A stretch of DNA of 31,465 nt from a virus. The DNA is taken from positions 1 through 31,465 of the IMG/VR virus record IMGVR_UViG_3300030430_004196. One strand, written 5' to 3'. Within the stretch, counting starts at the first letter, position 1, and each line of letters starts with the position of its first letter. Position numbers and translations under genes: made by a program. Below, piece after piece: positions 21,802 to 30,855 of the stretch. The notes under the pieces are model-generated. The model was not told where the DNA came from, did not search any database, and saw nothing but the letters and a program-made list of their open reading frames with translations.

Positions 21802-22464
21802 ATGAAAGTTGAAATTTGGATTCCTGAACATTTGAGTGAGATAACCTTGGGCCAATATCAGAAGTTTGAAAAACTTAACACTGATGAAAACAAGGAATCT
21901 GCTTTCTTGTTACAAAAGATGGTTGAGATATTTTGCAAACTAAACTTGCAAGATGTTTTGCAAATAAAAGTCAAAAGTTTGAATGGTGTGGTTGCACATC
22001 TAAACAACATATTCGAGAAAGAATATCCACTTGTCAATAAATTCAGTTTGCATGGTGTTGAATATGGTTTTATCCCTGTACTTGATGATATGACCCTTGG
22101 TGAATATATTGACCTGGATTCTAGTTTGAATGATTGGCAAGATATGCACAAAGCCATGTCGATACTTTACAGGCCAATAAAATTCCAAAAGAGAAACAAA
22201 TATCAGGTCCAAGATTACAAGGGAATTGAAAATGCAGAGGTTTTCAAAGAGATGCCACTTGACATTACATTTGGAGCAATGGTTTTTTTTTGGAGTTTAA
22301 AAAACGAATTGTTAGTCAATATCCTGAACTATTTGCAGAAGGGAACAAGGAGCAAGTTGACCTATCACCAACAGGAAATTTTGGAACAAAGTGGGGTTGG
22401 TATCAGTCAATCTATGGACTTGCTAAAGGCGATGTTACCAAGTTTGATAAGGTTACCGAATTAA
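21802..22464 (+). CDS. Tail assembly chaperone, zero-frame product
   Basis: 220 residues. 'MKVEIWIPEHLSEITLGQYQ' and 'HGVEYGFIPVLDDMTLGEYI' then 'DLDSSLNDWQDMHKAMSILY' are a pattern I recall from Bacteroidota phage tail genes. After residue 168 the frame continues as 'ELLVNILNYLQKGTRSKLTY' to the stop at 22464. Slippery sequences just before this point (22284-22305) would give a longer -1 product, as in the lambda gpG/gpGT chaperones that assist tail-tube assembly around the tape measure. The zero-frame C-terminus also looks like a real coding region, so both products may be made. First gene of the tail operon after two terminators. Confidence 0.7.
   Translation: MKVEIWIPEHLSEITLGQYQKFEKLNTDENKESAFLLQKMVEIFCKLNLQDVLQIKVKSLNGVVAHLNNIFEKEYPLVNKFSLHGVEYGFIPVLDDMTLGEYIDLDSSLNDWQDMHKAMSILYRPIKFQKRNKYQVQDYKGIENAEVFKEMPLDITFGAMVFFWSLKNELLVNILNYLQKGTRSKLTYHQQEILEQSGVGISQSMDLLKAMLPSLIRLPN
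22284..22305 (+). other. Putative -1 programmed frameshift site
   Basis: In the zero frame the region reads T TTT TTT at 22284-22290 and T TTA AAA AAC at 22296-22305. Both are in-phase X XXY YYZ slippery patterns; A AAA AAC is one of the most efficient known in bacteria. The -1 frame is open from 22263 to 22544. A downstream stimulatory structure was not found by eye. Confidence 0.7.
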
Positions 22465-22544
22465 ATGTTCATCAATGTTTGTTATATCTAGCATTTGAAA
22501 AAGACAAACTTGAACTTGAAACTAAATTAATTAAAAAGAGATGA
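22305..22544 (+). CDS. Tail assembly chaperone, -1 frame extension
   Basis: Read in the -1 frame, codons from 22305 give 79 residues: 'RIVSQYPELFAEGNKEQVDL', then 'FGTKWGWYQSIYGLAKGDVT', 'KFDKVTELNVHQCLLYLAFE' and 'KDKLELETKLIKKR'. The 'KWGWYQSIYGLAKGD' block is the part best known from Bacteroidota phage tail chaperones. Joined to residues 1-168 of the upstream frame it makes a 247-residue protein, like gpGT. Separate start at TTG 22290 is possible but has no sensible leader. Its stop overlaps the next start (ATGA). Confidence 0.65.
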   Translation, partial: RIVSQYPELFAEGNKEQVDLSPTGNFGTKWGWYQSIYGLAKGDVTKFDKVTELNVHQCLLYLAFEKDKLELETKLIKKR

Positions 22545-22999
22545 GAGGCTTTTACAATGTTACAGACAAAATTAAAACTGCACTTGCAGCAGAACCATTT
22601 TGCAACACAGTGAGCTTTGGGAGCATTGATGATATAGATTTGAAAAAACAAACAATATTTCCATTAAGCCACATAATTGTAAACAATGCAACTATTAACA
22701 AACAAACAATTGTTTTCAATATTAGTATTTTATCAATGGACATTGTTGACATAAGCAAAGATGAGGTCACAGATTTGTTTGTCGGAAATGACAATGAACA
22801 AGATGTTTTAAACACACAACTTGCTCTGCAAACAAGAGTAATAAACAAACTTCAAAAAGGTGACCTTTATACTGACTTATTTCAGGTTGAGGCTGGTGTG
22901 ACTTGTGAACCTTTTGTGGATAGGTTTGAAAACAAACTTGCAGGATGGACCGCAACATTTGATGTAAACGTACAAAATGATATGACAATTTGTGATTGA
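22541..22999 (+). CDS. Tail completion/terminator-like protein
   Basis: 152 residues. 'SILSMDIVDISKDEVTDLFV' , 'GNDNEQDVLNTQLALQTRVI' and 'CEPFVDRFENKLAGWTATFD' are signatures of a structural protein conserved in Bacteroidota phages. Position between the chaperone and a gp10-like protein and the size fit a tail terminator that stops tube growth. Coupled to the upstream gene by an ATGA overlap. Confidence 0.65.
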   Translation: MRGFYNVTDKIKTALAAEPFCNTVSFGSIDDIDLKKQTIFPLSHIIVNNATINKQTIVFNISILSMDIVDISKDEVTDLFVGNDNEQDVLNTQLALQTRVINKLQKGDLYTDLFQVEAGVTCEPFVDRFENKLAGWTATFDVNVQNDMTICD

Positions 23000-23508
23000 T
23001 GGAATTAGCTAATTTAAATAATACATTAAGAAAGTTTGGGAAGTTTGTTGTTCAACAAGCAAGAACAAGGTTGACAAAAAACAGAACCAAAAAAGGAAAA
23101 GGCACAACAAGCTCCGTTGGTCAACTTTATAAAAGCATTGCATACATACTTGAGGAGGACAAAGGCAGATTGTATTTCGAGATGGAGGATTATGGAATGT
23201 ATCAAGACAGAGGTGTTAGCGGAACAAAAGTAAAATACAAAACACCTTTTAGTTACACATCAAAACAACCCCCAACTAAATCACTAGCCGATTGGGCATT
23301 TAAAAAAAGACTGTTAAGAGATGACCAGGGAAAATTCAAAAAAGGAAATTATCAGTCACTAGGTTTTGTGATTGCAAGAAGTATAAAAGAGAAAGGATTA
23401 AAACCAAGTTTATTTTTTACAAAACCATTTGAACAAGCATTTGCAAAATTACCTGATGACATTGCAAGAGCTTTCGCAGATGATATTGAAAACATAATAA
23501 TACAATGA
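22999..23508 (+). CDS. HK97 gp10-like minor tail/neck protein
   Basis: 169 residues from ATG 22999 (TGATG overlap; a TTG three bases earlier is less likely). 'LRKFGKFVVQQARTRLTKNR' starts it as in the gp10-like family, then 'GQLYKSIAYILEEDKGRLYF', 'EMEDYGMYQDRGVSG' and 'SLGFVIARSIKEKGLKPSLF'. HK97 gp10-like proteins join the tail to the head or complete the tail tube. Followed by an ATGA overlap to the next gene. Confidence 0.65.
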   Translation: MELANLNNTLRKFGKFVVQQARTRLTKNRTKKGKGTTSSVGQLYKSIAYILEEDKGRLYFEMEDYGMYQDRGVSGTKVKYKTPFSYTSKQPPTKSLADWAFKKRLLRDDQGKFKKGNYQSLGFVIARSIKEKGLKPSLFFTKPFEQAFAKLPDDIARAFADDIENIIIQ

Positions 23509-24974
23509 GTACATACACAAAAATAAATGTAAGAAGTCCATTTTATCTGAACCTTACAGAACCATCATTTCCTACACCTGAATACACTTGTAGTGTTGCA
23601 GACTTACAAGGTTTTGCAGTTGACAATCAAGGGGTCATCACATTACCTGAACCAGCTGTTGGAACAATAGACAGTTTCACAAGTAGTGACAGCGATTTTG
23701 CAAACAATAAATTTGCAGTTGAAACAGCAGACACATCAAGAACAATCACAGTCACACTTTTAATTCCACCAGGATTTTCAAACTCTAGTGATGTGTTTTT
23801 TGATTGTAATGTGTCGACAACACAACCTGGCACAAGTGGAACAGTTGCACCATGTACAGGTGGCCCAACAACATCTGGAACAATTAGCACACAAACACTT
23901 ACAAAAGGAGGTTCAAGTGTTGATATTGATTTGGCTGGTTTTTTTACAAGTGAAACAACTTATGCTTTTTCAAATCCAAATCCTAATTTAGTGACTGCTG
24001 CTTTGAGTGGTTCTGTTCTCACATTATCACCAAACAATATTGGTGGGTCAACAAAAATTCATGCACTTGGTAGAGATAACAGTTACCCAGCAACTTGTGA
24101 GGCTGTGCAATCATTTACAGTTACAGTGAATGTGACAGAGGCCTTTAGTTGTACAATAAACGGAAAGAATGTTTTGCAAGGTGGCTCAATAACCGCAGCT
24201 GGTGTAATAACAAAACCTAGTTCAATTGCTAATGTAGGAACTATAAGGACAGTTTCAGGTGACCCAAGCACAAACATAACGACATATCCTGCAAACACAG
24301 GAAGTGCATCAAGGACTGTCACTTTGTTTTTTGACTTGACAGCTCCATCATCTTATTCAAATGCAGGTGCAACTGTCGAATGTTCTGCGGATTTGACACA
24401 AGCTGGTACTGCACTTCCTGTTTTTACAGAGCAAATTGCTGGACTTACAGGACAAAGCATAGCAGCAAATGGTTCAGTAAATGCTGGACAAGCTGCACAA
24501 GGTGTTATTAAAACACCTGTAAGTGGCTCACAGTTTGACCCTGTTGCTGTTGACACTATAAGGGATGTGACTTTCCCTGTGACAATTCCTAGTGGTTTCC
24601 AAAATGCTGGAACAGATTTGAATATATCTGTGCGATTGATACAACCAGCATCACCAAATATATGCGGTTCAAATACCTTTTTTATTAGTTCAGGTGTGAC
24701 AACTTTTAAAGGCCATTGTGGTACATCATTCAGCACAACAAGAGCAGTAACATCCACAGGCTCAAGTTTAAACACATTAGACAACACACAGATATGTAGA
24801 AATGGAACACCTTTCGATGGAAAGAATTTATATTATGGAGTTGCACTAAATTCAAGCAATAGAAATGTTGGTGATGGTGCGAGTTCATATTATGTGATAC
24901 AAATTGACAACACAGGTCGTGTTCTACAACTAGGCATAGCATCTTGTGAAAGTGATGGAAATATTATTGTATAA
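23505..24974 (+). CDS. Tail structural protein with repeated Ig-like units
   Basis: 489 residues. The opening 'MSTYTKINVRSPFYLNLTEP' is one I recall from Bacteroidota tail proteins. Three similar units of about 95-110 residues are visible, starting near 28 ('YTCSVADLQGF'), 213 ('FSCTINGKNVL') and 305 ('PVFTEQIAGLTGQSI'), each with 'GVITLPEP'-like or 'GVITKPSS'-like turns and a 'SRTITVTLLIPPGFSNSSDV'-like strand ending. These look like small beta sandwiches. A tail-tube decoration or adhesin role is likely. The last 90 residues ('TTFKGHCGTSFSTTRAVTST') are different and may bind a receptor. Confidence 0.6.
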   Translation: MSTYTKINVRSPFYLNLTEPSFPTPEYTCSVADLQGFAVDNQGVITLPEPAVGTIDSFTSSDSDFANNKFAVETADTSRTITVTLLIPPGFSNSSDVFFDCNVSTTQPGTSGTVAPCTGGPTTSGTISTQTLTKGGSSVDIDLAGFFTSETTYAFSNPNPNLVTAALSGSVLTLSPNNIGGSTKIHALGRDNSYPATCEAVQSFTVTVNVTEAFSCTINGKNVLQGGSITAAGVITKPSSIANVGTIRTVSGDPSTNITTYPANTGSASRTVTLFFDLTAPSSYSNAGATVECSADLTQAGTALPVFTEQIAGLTGQSIAANGSVNAGQAAQGVIKTPVSGSQFDPVAVDTIRDVTFPVTIPSGFQNAGTDLNISVRLIQPASPNICGSNTFFISSGVTTFKGHCGTSFSTTRAVTSTGSSLNTLDNTQICRNGTPFDGKNLYYGVALNSSNRNVGDGASSYYVIQIDNTGRVLQLGIASCESDGNIIV

Positions 24975-24976
24975 TT

Positions 24977-25957
24977 ATGGCACTTAAAAGAATTGAATTA
25001 GATTTATTTATTTGGGATGGCCTAATCACAGACCGACCAACAACACCACAATACACAATCAAAAAAAGTGTAATTACAGGTGATTCAAATATCACACTTG
25101 AAATAGCTGAACTCATTAGAGATTATTTTACAATATCTTTTAATGATGATTATAGTTCAATTGCTAGATATGTGACAACAGCTGTCAATTCATTTAATGA
25201 TAATGATGAACCAGCAGAAACAAACCCTGTTGTGACAAACTTTGTTGCACTTGATGGCTATGGATATTTCCAAGAAGGAACAAATCCTGAACTTTCAAGA
25301 AATGCACTTTTTACATCCAACAACATTTATCTGCCTGAAAACACAGCTGGTAATTTTCCAATATTTGCAGAGGGTGTTGGAAAGGTTGTCATTGATTCAA
25401 CCACAACACAAATAACAGACAATGGAAATACAAATCAAAAAATACAATACATAACAATTCCTGCAAACAGTTCAACAATACAAATATTTGATACTGATGA
25501 CACAACACTAAAAAAGACAGTGACAGTGACAAATGTTTGTGAACCAAAATACACACCACTAAAAGTTACTTTTGTAAACAAGTTTGGTGCTTTTGAAAAC
25601 TTATACTTTTTTAAAGCAAATAGAGAAACAACAAATGTCACAGATGAGCTTTTTAAAAAGAATATAATTTCAAACACAACATCAACATATAACACTTATG
25701 ACAACCAAAGGCAAAGGATAAACGTAAATGCACAAACATCCTTGACACTGAATACAGGTTTCATCAAAGAAGAAATGAACCAAACAATCGAGGAGTTGTT
25801 TTTTAGTGAAAACGTTTACATAAGATTTGAAAGTCAAACACTTGCTGTCATACCAAAAACGAAAACACTAGAATACAAAACATCGTTAAATGACAAACTC
25901 ATAAACTACACAATACAATTTGATTTTGCTTTTGACAGGATAAACAACATACGATAA
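24977..25957 (+). CDS. Tail/baseplate structural protein
   Basis: 326 residues. 'LKRIELDLFIWDGLITDRPT' opens, and the best preserved part is 'CEPKYTPLKVTFVNKFGAFE' followed by 'NLYFFKANRETTNV', 'NTGFIKEEMNQTIEELFFSE' and 'LEYKTSLNDKLINYTIQFDF'. I recall this C-terminal pattern from Bacteroidota phage tails, where it lies just before the large tail-tip gene as here. It likely forms part of the distal tail or baseplate. Start in the TAATTATGGC context; stop overlaps the next start (TAATG). Confidence 0.65.
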   Translation: MALKRIELDLFIWDGLITDRPTTPQYTIKKSVITGDSNITLEIAELIRDYFTISFNDDYSSIARYVTTAVNSFNDNDEPAETNPVVTNFVALDGYGYFQEGTNPELSRNALFTSNNIYLPENTAGNFPIFAEGVGKVVIDSTTTQITDNGNTNQKIQYITIPANSSTIQIFDTDDTTLKKTVTVTNVCEPKYTPLKVTFVNKFGAFENLYFFKANRETTNVTDELFKKNIISNTTSTYNTYDNQRQRINVNAQTSLTLNTGFIKEEMNQTIEELFFSENVYIRFESQTLAVIPKTKTLEYKTSLNDKLINYTIQFDFAFDRINNIR

Positions 25958-28900
25958 TGGTACAAATACAAGTCTTTTTTGACAATCAAGAAGTTGAGTT
26001 GTTCAAGGATGAAAGCATTGTATTGACACAATCCATTCAAGACATCAGAGATATTCAAAAGGTGTTCTTGCCATTCACACAGACTTTTAATGTTCCTGCA
26101 TCAAAAAGTAATAACAAACTGTTCAAACACTTTTACAATTTTAACATTGAGGGGTTTGATGCTAGGACAAAAACTGATGCTGAACTTTATTTGAATTATA
26201 AACTTTTTAAAAAAGGAAAAATCAAACTTGAAGGTGTACAGCTAAAAAATAATGAACCATATACATACAAGCTGACATTTTTTGGAAACACTGTAAATTT
26301 AAAAGACCTAGTTGGCGAGGATAAACTCACAGGCCTTGACAATTTAAGGAATTACAAATTTGATTACAACACTACAAACTTGCAAACACTTATGACAAGT
26401 GGCCTTGATATAATAGGACCAGCAGGAAACATTCCTGATGCCCTTATTGTGCCACTTATTACACACACAGCAAGACTTATTTTTGATAGTAATTCAGCAG
26501 TCACAAACACAGATACTATTAAAAACATAAATACATCCGCAGGAACAAGCACAAGTTATGGTGTGCCACTATCAGAACTTAAACCAGCAATTAGAATTTA
26601 TGCAATCATTAAGGCCATAGAGCTGCAATATAATTTGACATTTAGCACTGATTTTTTTAACACAACAAATCTACCTTTTTTTAATCTGTATATGTGGATG
26701 CACAACAAAGAGGGTGCATTATTCCAAGACCAACAAGCACAAGCACAGTTTTCATCATTTAATATTGTACAAGAGGAGGATGATGCTGGATTATTTACAG
26801 GCATTGGAAACTCTAGCTTTGAAACAAAGATTGATGAGATATTGCAAACTGACACTTTTAGTAGGCTTAACATCAACCAAATACAAAGGCTTTTAGTTGT
26901 CGAGGTTGTTCCATCAGGTTCAGCAGTTTACAACCTTGTAATAAAAAGAGATGGTGAGGAGTTTAGAAGGTTTGAAGGACTTACAGGCACAACATCAAAT
27001 GGCCAATCAACAACTGTAAAAATAAAAGATGGTATTGAGATTGAGGATGGCACATATACGTTTTTTGTAGAATGTGAAACATCATCAACATATACTTGTA
27101 ATATTATAACAAGTGTAAATTCAACAAGACTGTTTGGTAAAAAAAGAGAAATACAATTTACAGGAAGTGCATCTGTAACAAGTGATGCAGAGGTCAAAGC
27201 AAATGAGTTGTTGCCTGAAATTCGTGTGATTGACTTTCTGACATCTATTTTTAAGATGTTTAATTTAACTGCATTCCAAGATGATGATGGAATCATCCAA
27301 GTCAAAACACTTGACAGCTTTTATGCTAGTAGCACAACAGTCCATGACATCACAAAATACATTGACAAATCAGAAATTGTCACTGATTCAATACTTCCTT
27401 TCAAAGAGGTTGATTTTAGATATGAAGGCACAGACACATTTTTGGCAAACAATCACAGACAGCTAGGAGCACATGAGTGGGGTGCATTATACTTCAAAGA
27501 AAACAAAGACCATGATGGCCAGGTTTATAATATCAACATCCCTTTTGAGCATTTCAAATATGAACATTTGTTTGTTTCAAATAATAATGTGGTAAGCTCT
27601 ACTGATTCAAATGTACAATATGGTTTTTCAGTTGATGAAAATCAAAGTGCATATCTTGGAAAACCTTTGCTTTTTTATGCTGTCAATTCATCTGCAAACA
27701 TTCGTGCAATCAATCTTGCAAACACATCAGGTGTAACTGTGAACACACCTTTTATTCCACTAAATTGTATTGAAACAGGAAGCACCGCACTAGCAGGTAA
27801 ACAAAGCATAAATTTCAATGCTGAATTTGATGAGTTTTCAAGGCAAGTAAACAACAAGAGTTTATTTGAAACATATTATAAAAATTACATCACAGATGCA
27901 TTTGACCCAAGGAAAAGAATAACAAGTTTGAAGGCATACTTGCCAATGAGTATTATTTACAATCTTGACTTGGCAGACAGATTTATTTACAATAATAACG
28001 AATATAGAATCAACAAAATTACAACAAACTTTGAAACAGAACAAAGTCAGCTTGAGTTGACAAATATATTTGAAGCACCACTATTTAGGAATGTGAGAGT
28101 TGTACAAAATAACTGTGAACTAACAGCCGACACTACAAACATTTCAGCAGACACACTTGACATAAAAGCAGATGCAGGTTGTGAAAATCAATTTACATTA
28201 CCAAGTATAAAAACAGCGATTCCACAAGATGTTGTCAATGACCCTGTGAGTGTTTTCCTTGACACTGATTTACCTGTGACAGCACCAACAATTGCTGAAT
28301 TGCAAATTCCTGTGGCCACAAATAACACTGTATTTTTTGCACATCAAATTACAAAAGCAGGAAAAGTTGGTGATAAAGACAGGGTTGATGAGTATGGCTT
28401 TTTATATGCAACATCAAACACAAACCTTAACTCAACAGATGACATAGATACATTAAAAACATTATCAGGAATTACAACAGTTCCTTTTATTCCAACACTT
28501 GCAATAGTTGAGTTACTTGGAACAAACAGCATCCCTATTGAAAGCATATACAAAAAAGAAGGACTTTCACACCCTGCAACTTTTTATTATAGATTTTATG
28601 CAAGGACAAACACAAAGCAAACAAATACAAAAGCCGATGCAATAAGCACAGCACAACTTATAACAACAAACGCATCAACACCAAATCAATACAACAATGG
28701 AAATGGTGAGGCAATGATTGGTGGTATAAATGGAGCAACAGGATTCTTGACACTATTGCCAAACCCACTTAATTTAAGAGCAAAAAACTTTAGTGATTTT
28801 GGTTATGAAAATCAAAATGGGTTTATTATGGGCAATGCACACACACCAATGTCAGGAAGTACAGCACAACAAATTATTAAGTGGTTAGCAAGTGTCAGTT

Positions 28901-29160
28901 CTGTCGATGTGGATACATATTATGATATTACGCACACATTTAAAGCAATCAATGCACAAGGTGCAGATGCAGCATCAACATTTGCAATGACAAACAAAAC
29001 AGGAGCAGCAGCAAAATATGTTCTGTATTTAGGAATTTATCCACTTGTATTTATAAAAGGAGGAACAACATCAGGCACACTTACAAGTTCAGGAACATTC
29101 AGCATGGGTCCTGGTCCTGGCTTTGGAAGTTCTGATGGGGATTTAATAAGCACATCATGA
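25957..29160 (+). CDS. Large tail-tip/baseplate hub-like protein
   Basis: 1067 residues. The N-terminal 130 residues are the most conserved looking: 'QSIQDIRDIQKVFLPFTQTF', 'NVPASKSNNKLFKHFYNFNI', 'YTYKLTFFGNTVNLKDLVGE'. Later 'EVDFRYEGTDTFLANNHRQL' and 'KYIDKSEIVTDSILPFKEVD' occur in related tail genes. Around residues 720-745 sits a repeat of seven-residue [TSK]AD units (TADTTNI, SADTLDI, KADAGCE), like that at 6912. The C-terminal third is different, ending in 'GTLTSSGTFSMGPGPGFGSS', and may be the receptor-binding part. The small gene after it starts by an ATGA overlap. Confidence 0.65.
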   Translation: MVQIQVFFDNQEVELFKDESIVLTQSIQDIRDIQKVFLPFTQTFNVPASKSNNKLFKHFYNFNIEGFDARTKTDAELYLNYKLFKKGKIKLEGVQLKNNEPYTYKLTFFGNTVNLKDLVGEDKLTGLDNLRNYKFDYNTTNLQTLMTSGLDIIGPAGNIPDALIVPLITHTARLIFDSNSAVTNTDTIKNINTSAGTSTSYGVPLSELKPAIRIYAIIKAIELQYNLTFSTDFFNTTNLPFFNLYMWMHNKEGALFQDQQAQAQFSSFNIVQEEDDAGLFTGIGNSSFETKIDEILQTDTFSRLNINQIQRLLVVEVVPSGSAVYNLVIKRDGEEFRRFEGLTGTTSNGQSTTVKIKDGIEIEDGTYTFFVECETSSTYTCNIITSVNSTRLFGKKREIQFTGSASVTSDAEVKANELLPEIRVIDFLTSIFKMFNLTAFQDDDGIIQVKTLDSFYASSTTVHDITKYIDKSEIVTDSILPFKEVDFRYEGTDTFLANNHRQLGAHEWGALYFKENKDHDGQVYNINIPFEHFKYEHLFVSNNNVVSSTDSNVQYGFSVDENQSAYLGKPLLFYAVNSSANIRAINLANTSGVTVNTPFIPLNCIETGSTALAGKQSINFNAEFDEFSRQVNNKSLFETYYKNYITDAFDPRKRITSLKAYLPMSIIYNLDLADRFIYNNNEYRINKITTNFETEQSQLELTNIFEAPLFRNVRVVQNNCELTADTTNISADTLDIKADAGCENQFTLPSIKTAIPQDVVNDPVSVFLDTDLPVTAPTIAELQIPVATNNTVFFAHQITKAGKVGDKDRVDEYGFLYATSNTNLNSTDDIDTLKTLSGITTVPFIPTLAIVELLGTNSIPIESIYKKEGLSHPATFYYRFYARTNTKQTNTKADAISTAQLITTNASTPNQYNNGNGEAMIGGINGATGFLTLLPNPLNLRAKNFSDFGYENQNGFIMGNAHTPMSGSTAQQIIKWLASVSSVDVDTYYDITHTFKAINAQGADAASTFAMTNKTGAAAKYVLYLGIYPLVFIKGGTTSGTLTSSGTFSMGPGPGFGSSDGDLISTS

Positions 29161-29306
29161 TAGAAAATATAATACAACTTTTAGAAATAGCAAAACAAGA
29201 AAAATGGAGTGGCAAACACATTGACATTGCACTCGGATTATTTAAATATCCTGAATCATTAAAAGAAGGTTTAAAACAACATAAAAGAGGATTATGGAAA
29301 AGGTAG
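29157..29306 (+). CDS. Small helical protein (49 aa)
   Basis: Begins inside the tail-tip stop (ATGA) and ends 13 bases inside the tape measure gene, in a different frame. 'MIENIIQLLEIAKQEKWSGK' then 'HIDIALGLFKYPESLKEGLK' and 'QHKRGLWKR'. Fully helical, basic end. Function unknown; perhaps a chaperone-like partner of the tape measure. Confidence 0.5.
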   Translation: MIENIIQLLEIAKQEKWSGKHIDIALGLFKYPESLKEGLKQHKRGLWKR

Positions 29307-30826
29307 TAATTGAAGTAGAAGCCAAAACAGGCAAAGCAATTGACAGCATTGAAGATGTACAAGAGTCGATTCAAGATGTAGGCAAAGAAGCAAAAAAAAC
29401 AAAAACCGATGTTTCTGAACTAGGTGGTCAACTTGATGCTGTATCTGGCGGTGCAATAACAAAGTTCAAAGGATTGACAGGCACACTAAAAGGGGTGACA
29501 AAAAGTTTTGGAACATTAAGGGGTGCAATTATAGCAACAGGAATCGGAGCTTTAATAATTGCAGTGACATCATTGACAACAGCATTCACATCTAGTGAGG
29601 AGGGCCAAAACAAATTTGCAAAAGCCTTGAAACAACTTGGAGTTATTGCTGGAAACATTAGTGATATATTTTCAAGTTTAGGAAAAATTTTAATATCTGT
29701 TTTTGTTGACAGGGATTTAAAAGCAGCAGGTGAAGCGTTTGATGAATTCAAAAATAGGATTGTAAACTTTGGTGAGGAAACACAAAAAGAGATTGCACTT
29801 GCTGGTAAACTAGCAGACCAAATTGCCGATGCAAACAAACAAGAAAGAGAACTTTTAGTTGAAAGAGCAAAGATTAATGTTGAGATAAACAAACTCAAAA
29901 CAAAAGCTGCGGAGGTTGATAAATTTACAACCGAACAAAGAATCAAGTTTTTAGAGGATGCAGCAGCACTTGAGGATGAAATCACAGGCAAAGAGGTTGA
30001 CCTTGCAAGAATAAGACTTGAAATTAAAACACAAGAGAACTCATTGAGTGAATCAACAAGAGAGGATTTAGACGAGGAGGCAAGACTTACAGAGGAGCTA
30101 ATTCGATTAGAAGAAGGAAGGCTTATCAGAAACAAAGAACTTTTGGGTGTTGCTGCTGGTTTAAGGAAAACAGAAAATGACAGAATTGCAGCGGAAAGAA
30201 AGGCTGAAATTGATGCATTTAAAAAACAACAAGAAACCATGTCTGACATTTTAAAAGATAGTGTCACAAAAAATGCAGACTTTGAATTGAAAGCAAACAC
30301 AAACTTAAATGCTGGACTTATTGATTTGCAAAAAAGAAAAGCAAAAGAGGAACAAGAAGTTGAGAAACTATCAACAGAGCAAAAGATGGCATTGGCATCA
30401 GGTGCACTTGGAAATCTTGCAACAATATTTGGTGAGGAAAGTAAAGTCGGAAAAGCAGCAGCCATTGCACAAACAACAATTGACACATTTGGAGCAGCAC
30501 AAGCATCATTCAAATCACTAGCAGGTATTGCGGTTGTTGGTCCTGCACTTGGAGCTATCGCAGCAGCAGCAGCCTTGGCAAGTGGTTTTGCTAGAATAAA
30601 ACAAATTCAAAGTATTGGACCACCTGTCAACACACCATCTGTGAGTGGCCCAAGAGGTGCAACAAGTCCAAGTTTCAATGTTGTGGGAACAAGTCCTGTG
30701 AATCAACTTGCTGAAACTATTAGTGAACAAACTGACCAACCTGTCAAAGCATTTGTTGTGTCAAACGAAGTCACCACAGCACAAGGACTTGAAAGAAATA
30801 TCATTGAAGGTGCGACAATTGGATAA
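29294..30826 (+). CDS. Tail tape measure protein
   Basis: 510 residues. The opening 'VVIEVEAKTGKAIDSIEDVQ' and the repeat of short helices fit a tape measure. There is a hydrophobic segment near 73-100 ('GAIIATGIGALIIAVTSLTT'), a long alpha-helical charged coiled coil from about 160 to 370, and a second hydrophobic Ala/Gly-rich segment near 400-440 ('SLAGIAVVGPALGAIAAAAA'). At about 1.5 angstrom per residue the tail would be some 75 nm. It sits last in the tail module, after the tip genes, which is unusual since tape measures normally precede the tip. A phage minor tail protein is the alternative. Confidence 0.7.
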   Translation: MEKVVIEVEAKTGKAIDSIEDVQESIQDVGKEAKKTKTDVSELGGQLDAVSGGAITKFKGLTGTLKGVTKSFGTLRGAIIATGIGALIIAVTSLTTAFTSSEEGQNKFAKALKQLGVIAGNISDIFSSLGKILISVFVDRDLKAAGEAFDEFKNRIVNFGEETQKEIALAGKLADQIADANKQERELLVERAKINVEINKLKTKAAEVDKFTTEQRIKFLEDAAALEDEITGKEVDLARIRLEIKTQENSLSESTREDLDEEARLTEELIRLEEGRLIRNKELLGVAAGLRKTENDRIAAERKAEIDAFKKQQETMSDILKDSVTKNADFELKANTNLNAGLIDLQKRKAKEEQEVEKLSTEQKMALASGALGNLATIFGEESKVGKAAAIAQTTIDTFGAAQASFKSLAGIAVVGPALGAIAAAAALASGFARIKQIQSIGPPVNTPSVSGPRGATSPSFNVVGTSPVNQLAETISEQTDQPVKAFVVSNEVTTAQGLERNIIEGATIG

Positions 30827-30845
30827 CAAATAATAATAAAAAAGA

Positions 30846-30855
30846 TTGTATAAAT
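30846..30855 (+). promoter_or_regulatory. TTGTATAAAT element before protease gene
   Basis: TTGTATAAAT directly precedes ATG 30856, in the context AAAAAAGATTGTATAAATATG. Its flank matches the element at 6892 (AAAAAAAGATTGTA). Confidence 0.35.

Noticed and set aside
29428-30513. 361-codon open frame on the minus strand
   Set aside because: It lies antisense to the tape measure gene, whose Lys/Glu/Ala-rich codons leave the opposite strand free of stops. The product is a Ser/Phe/Leu-rich low-complexity sequence with no recognisable domain, and no other gene is on the minus strand.
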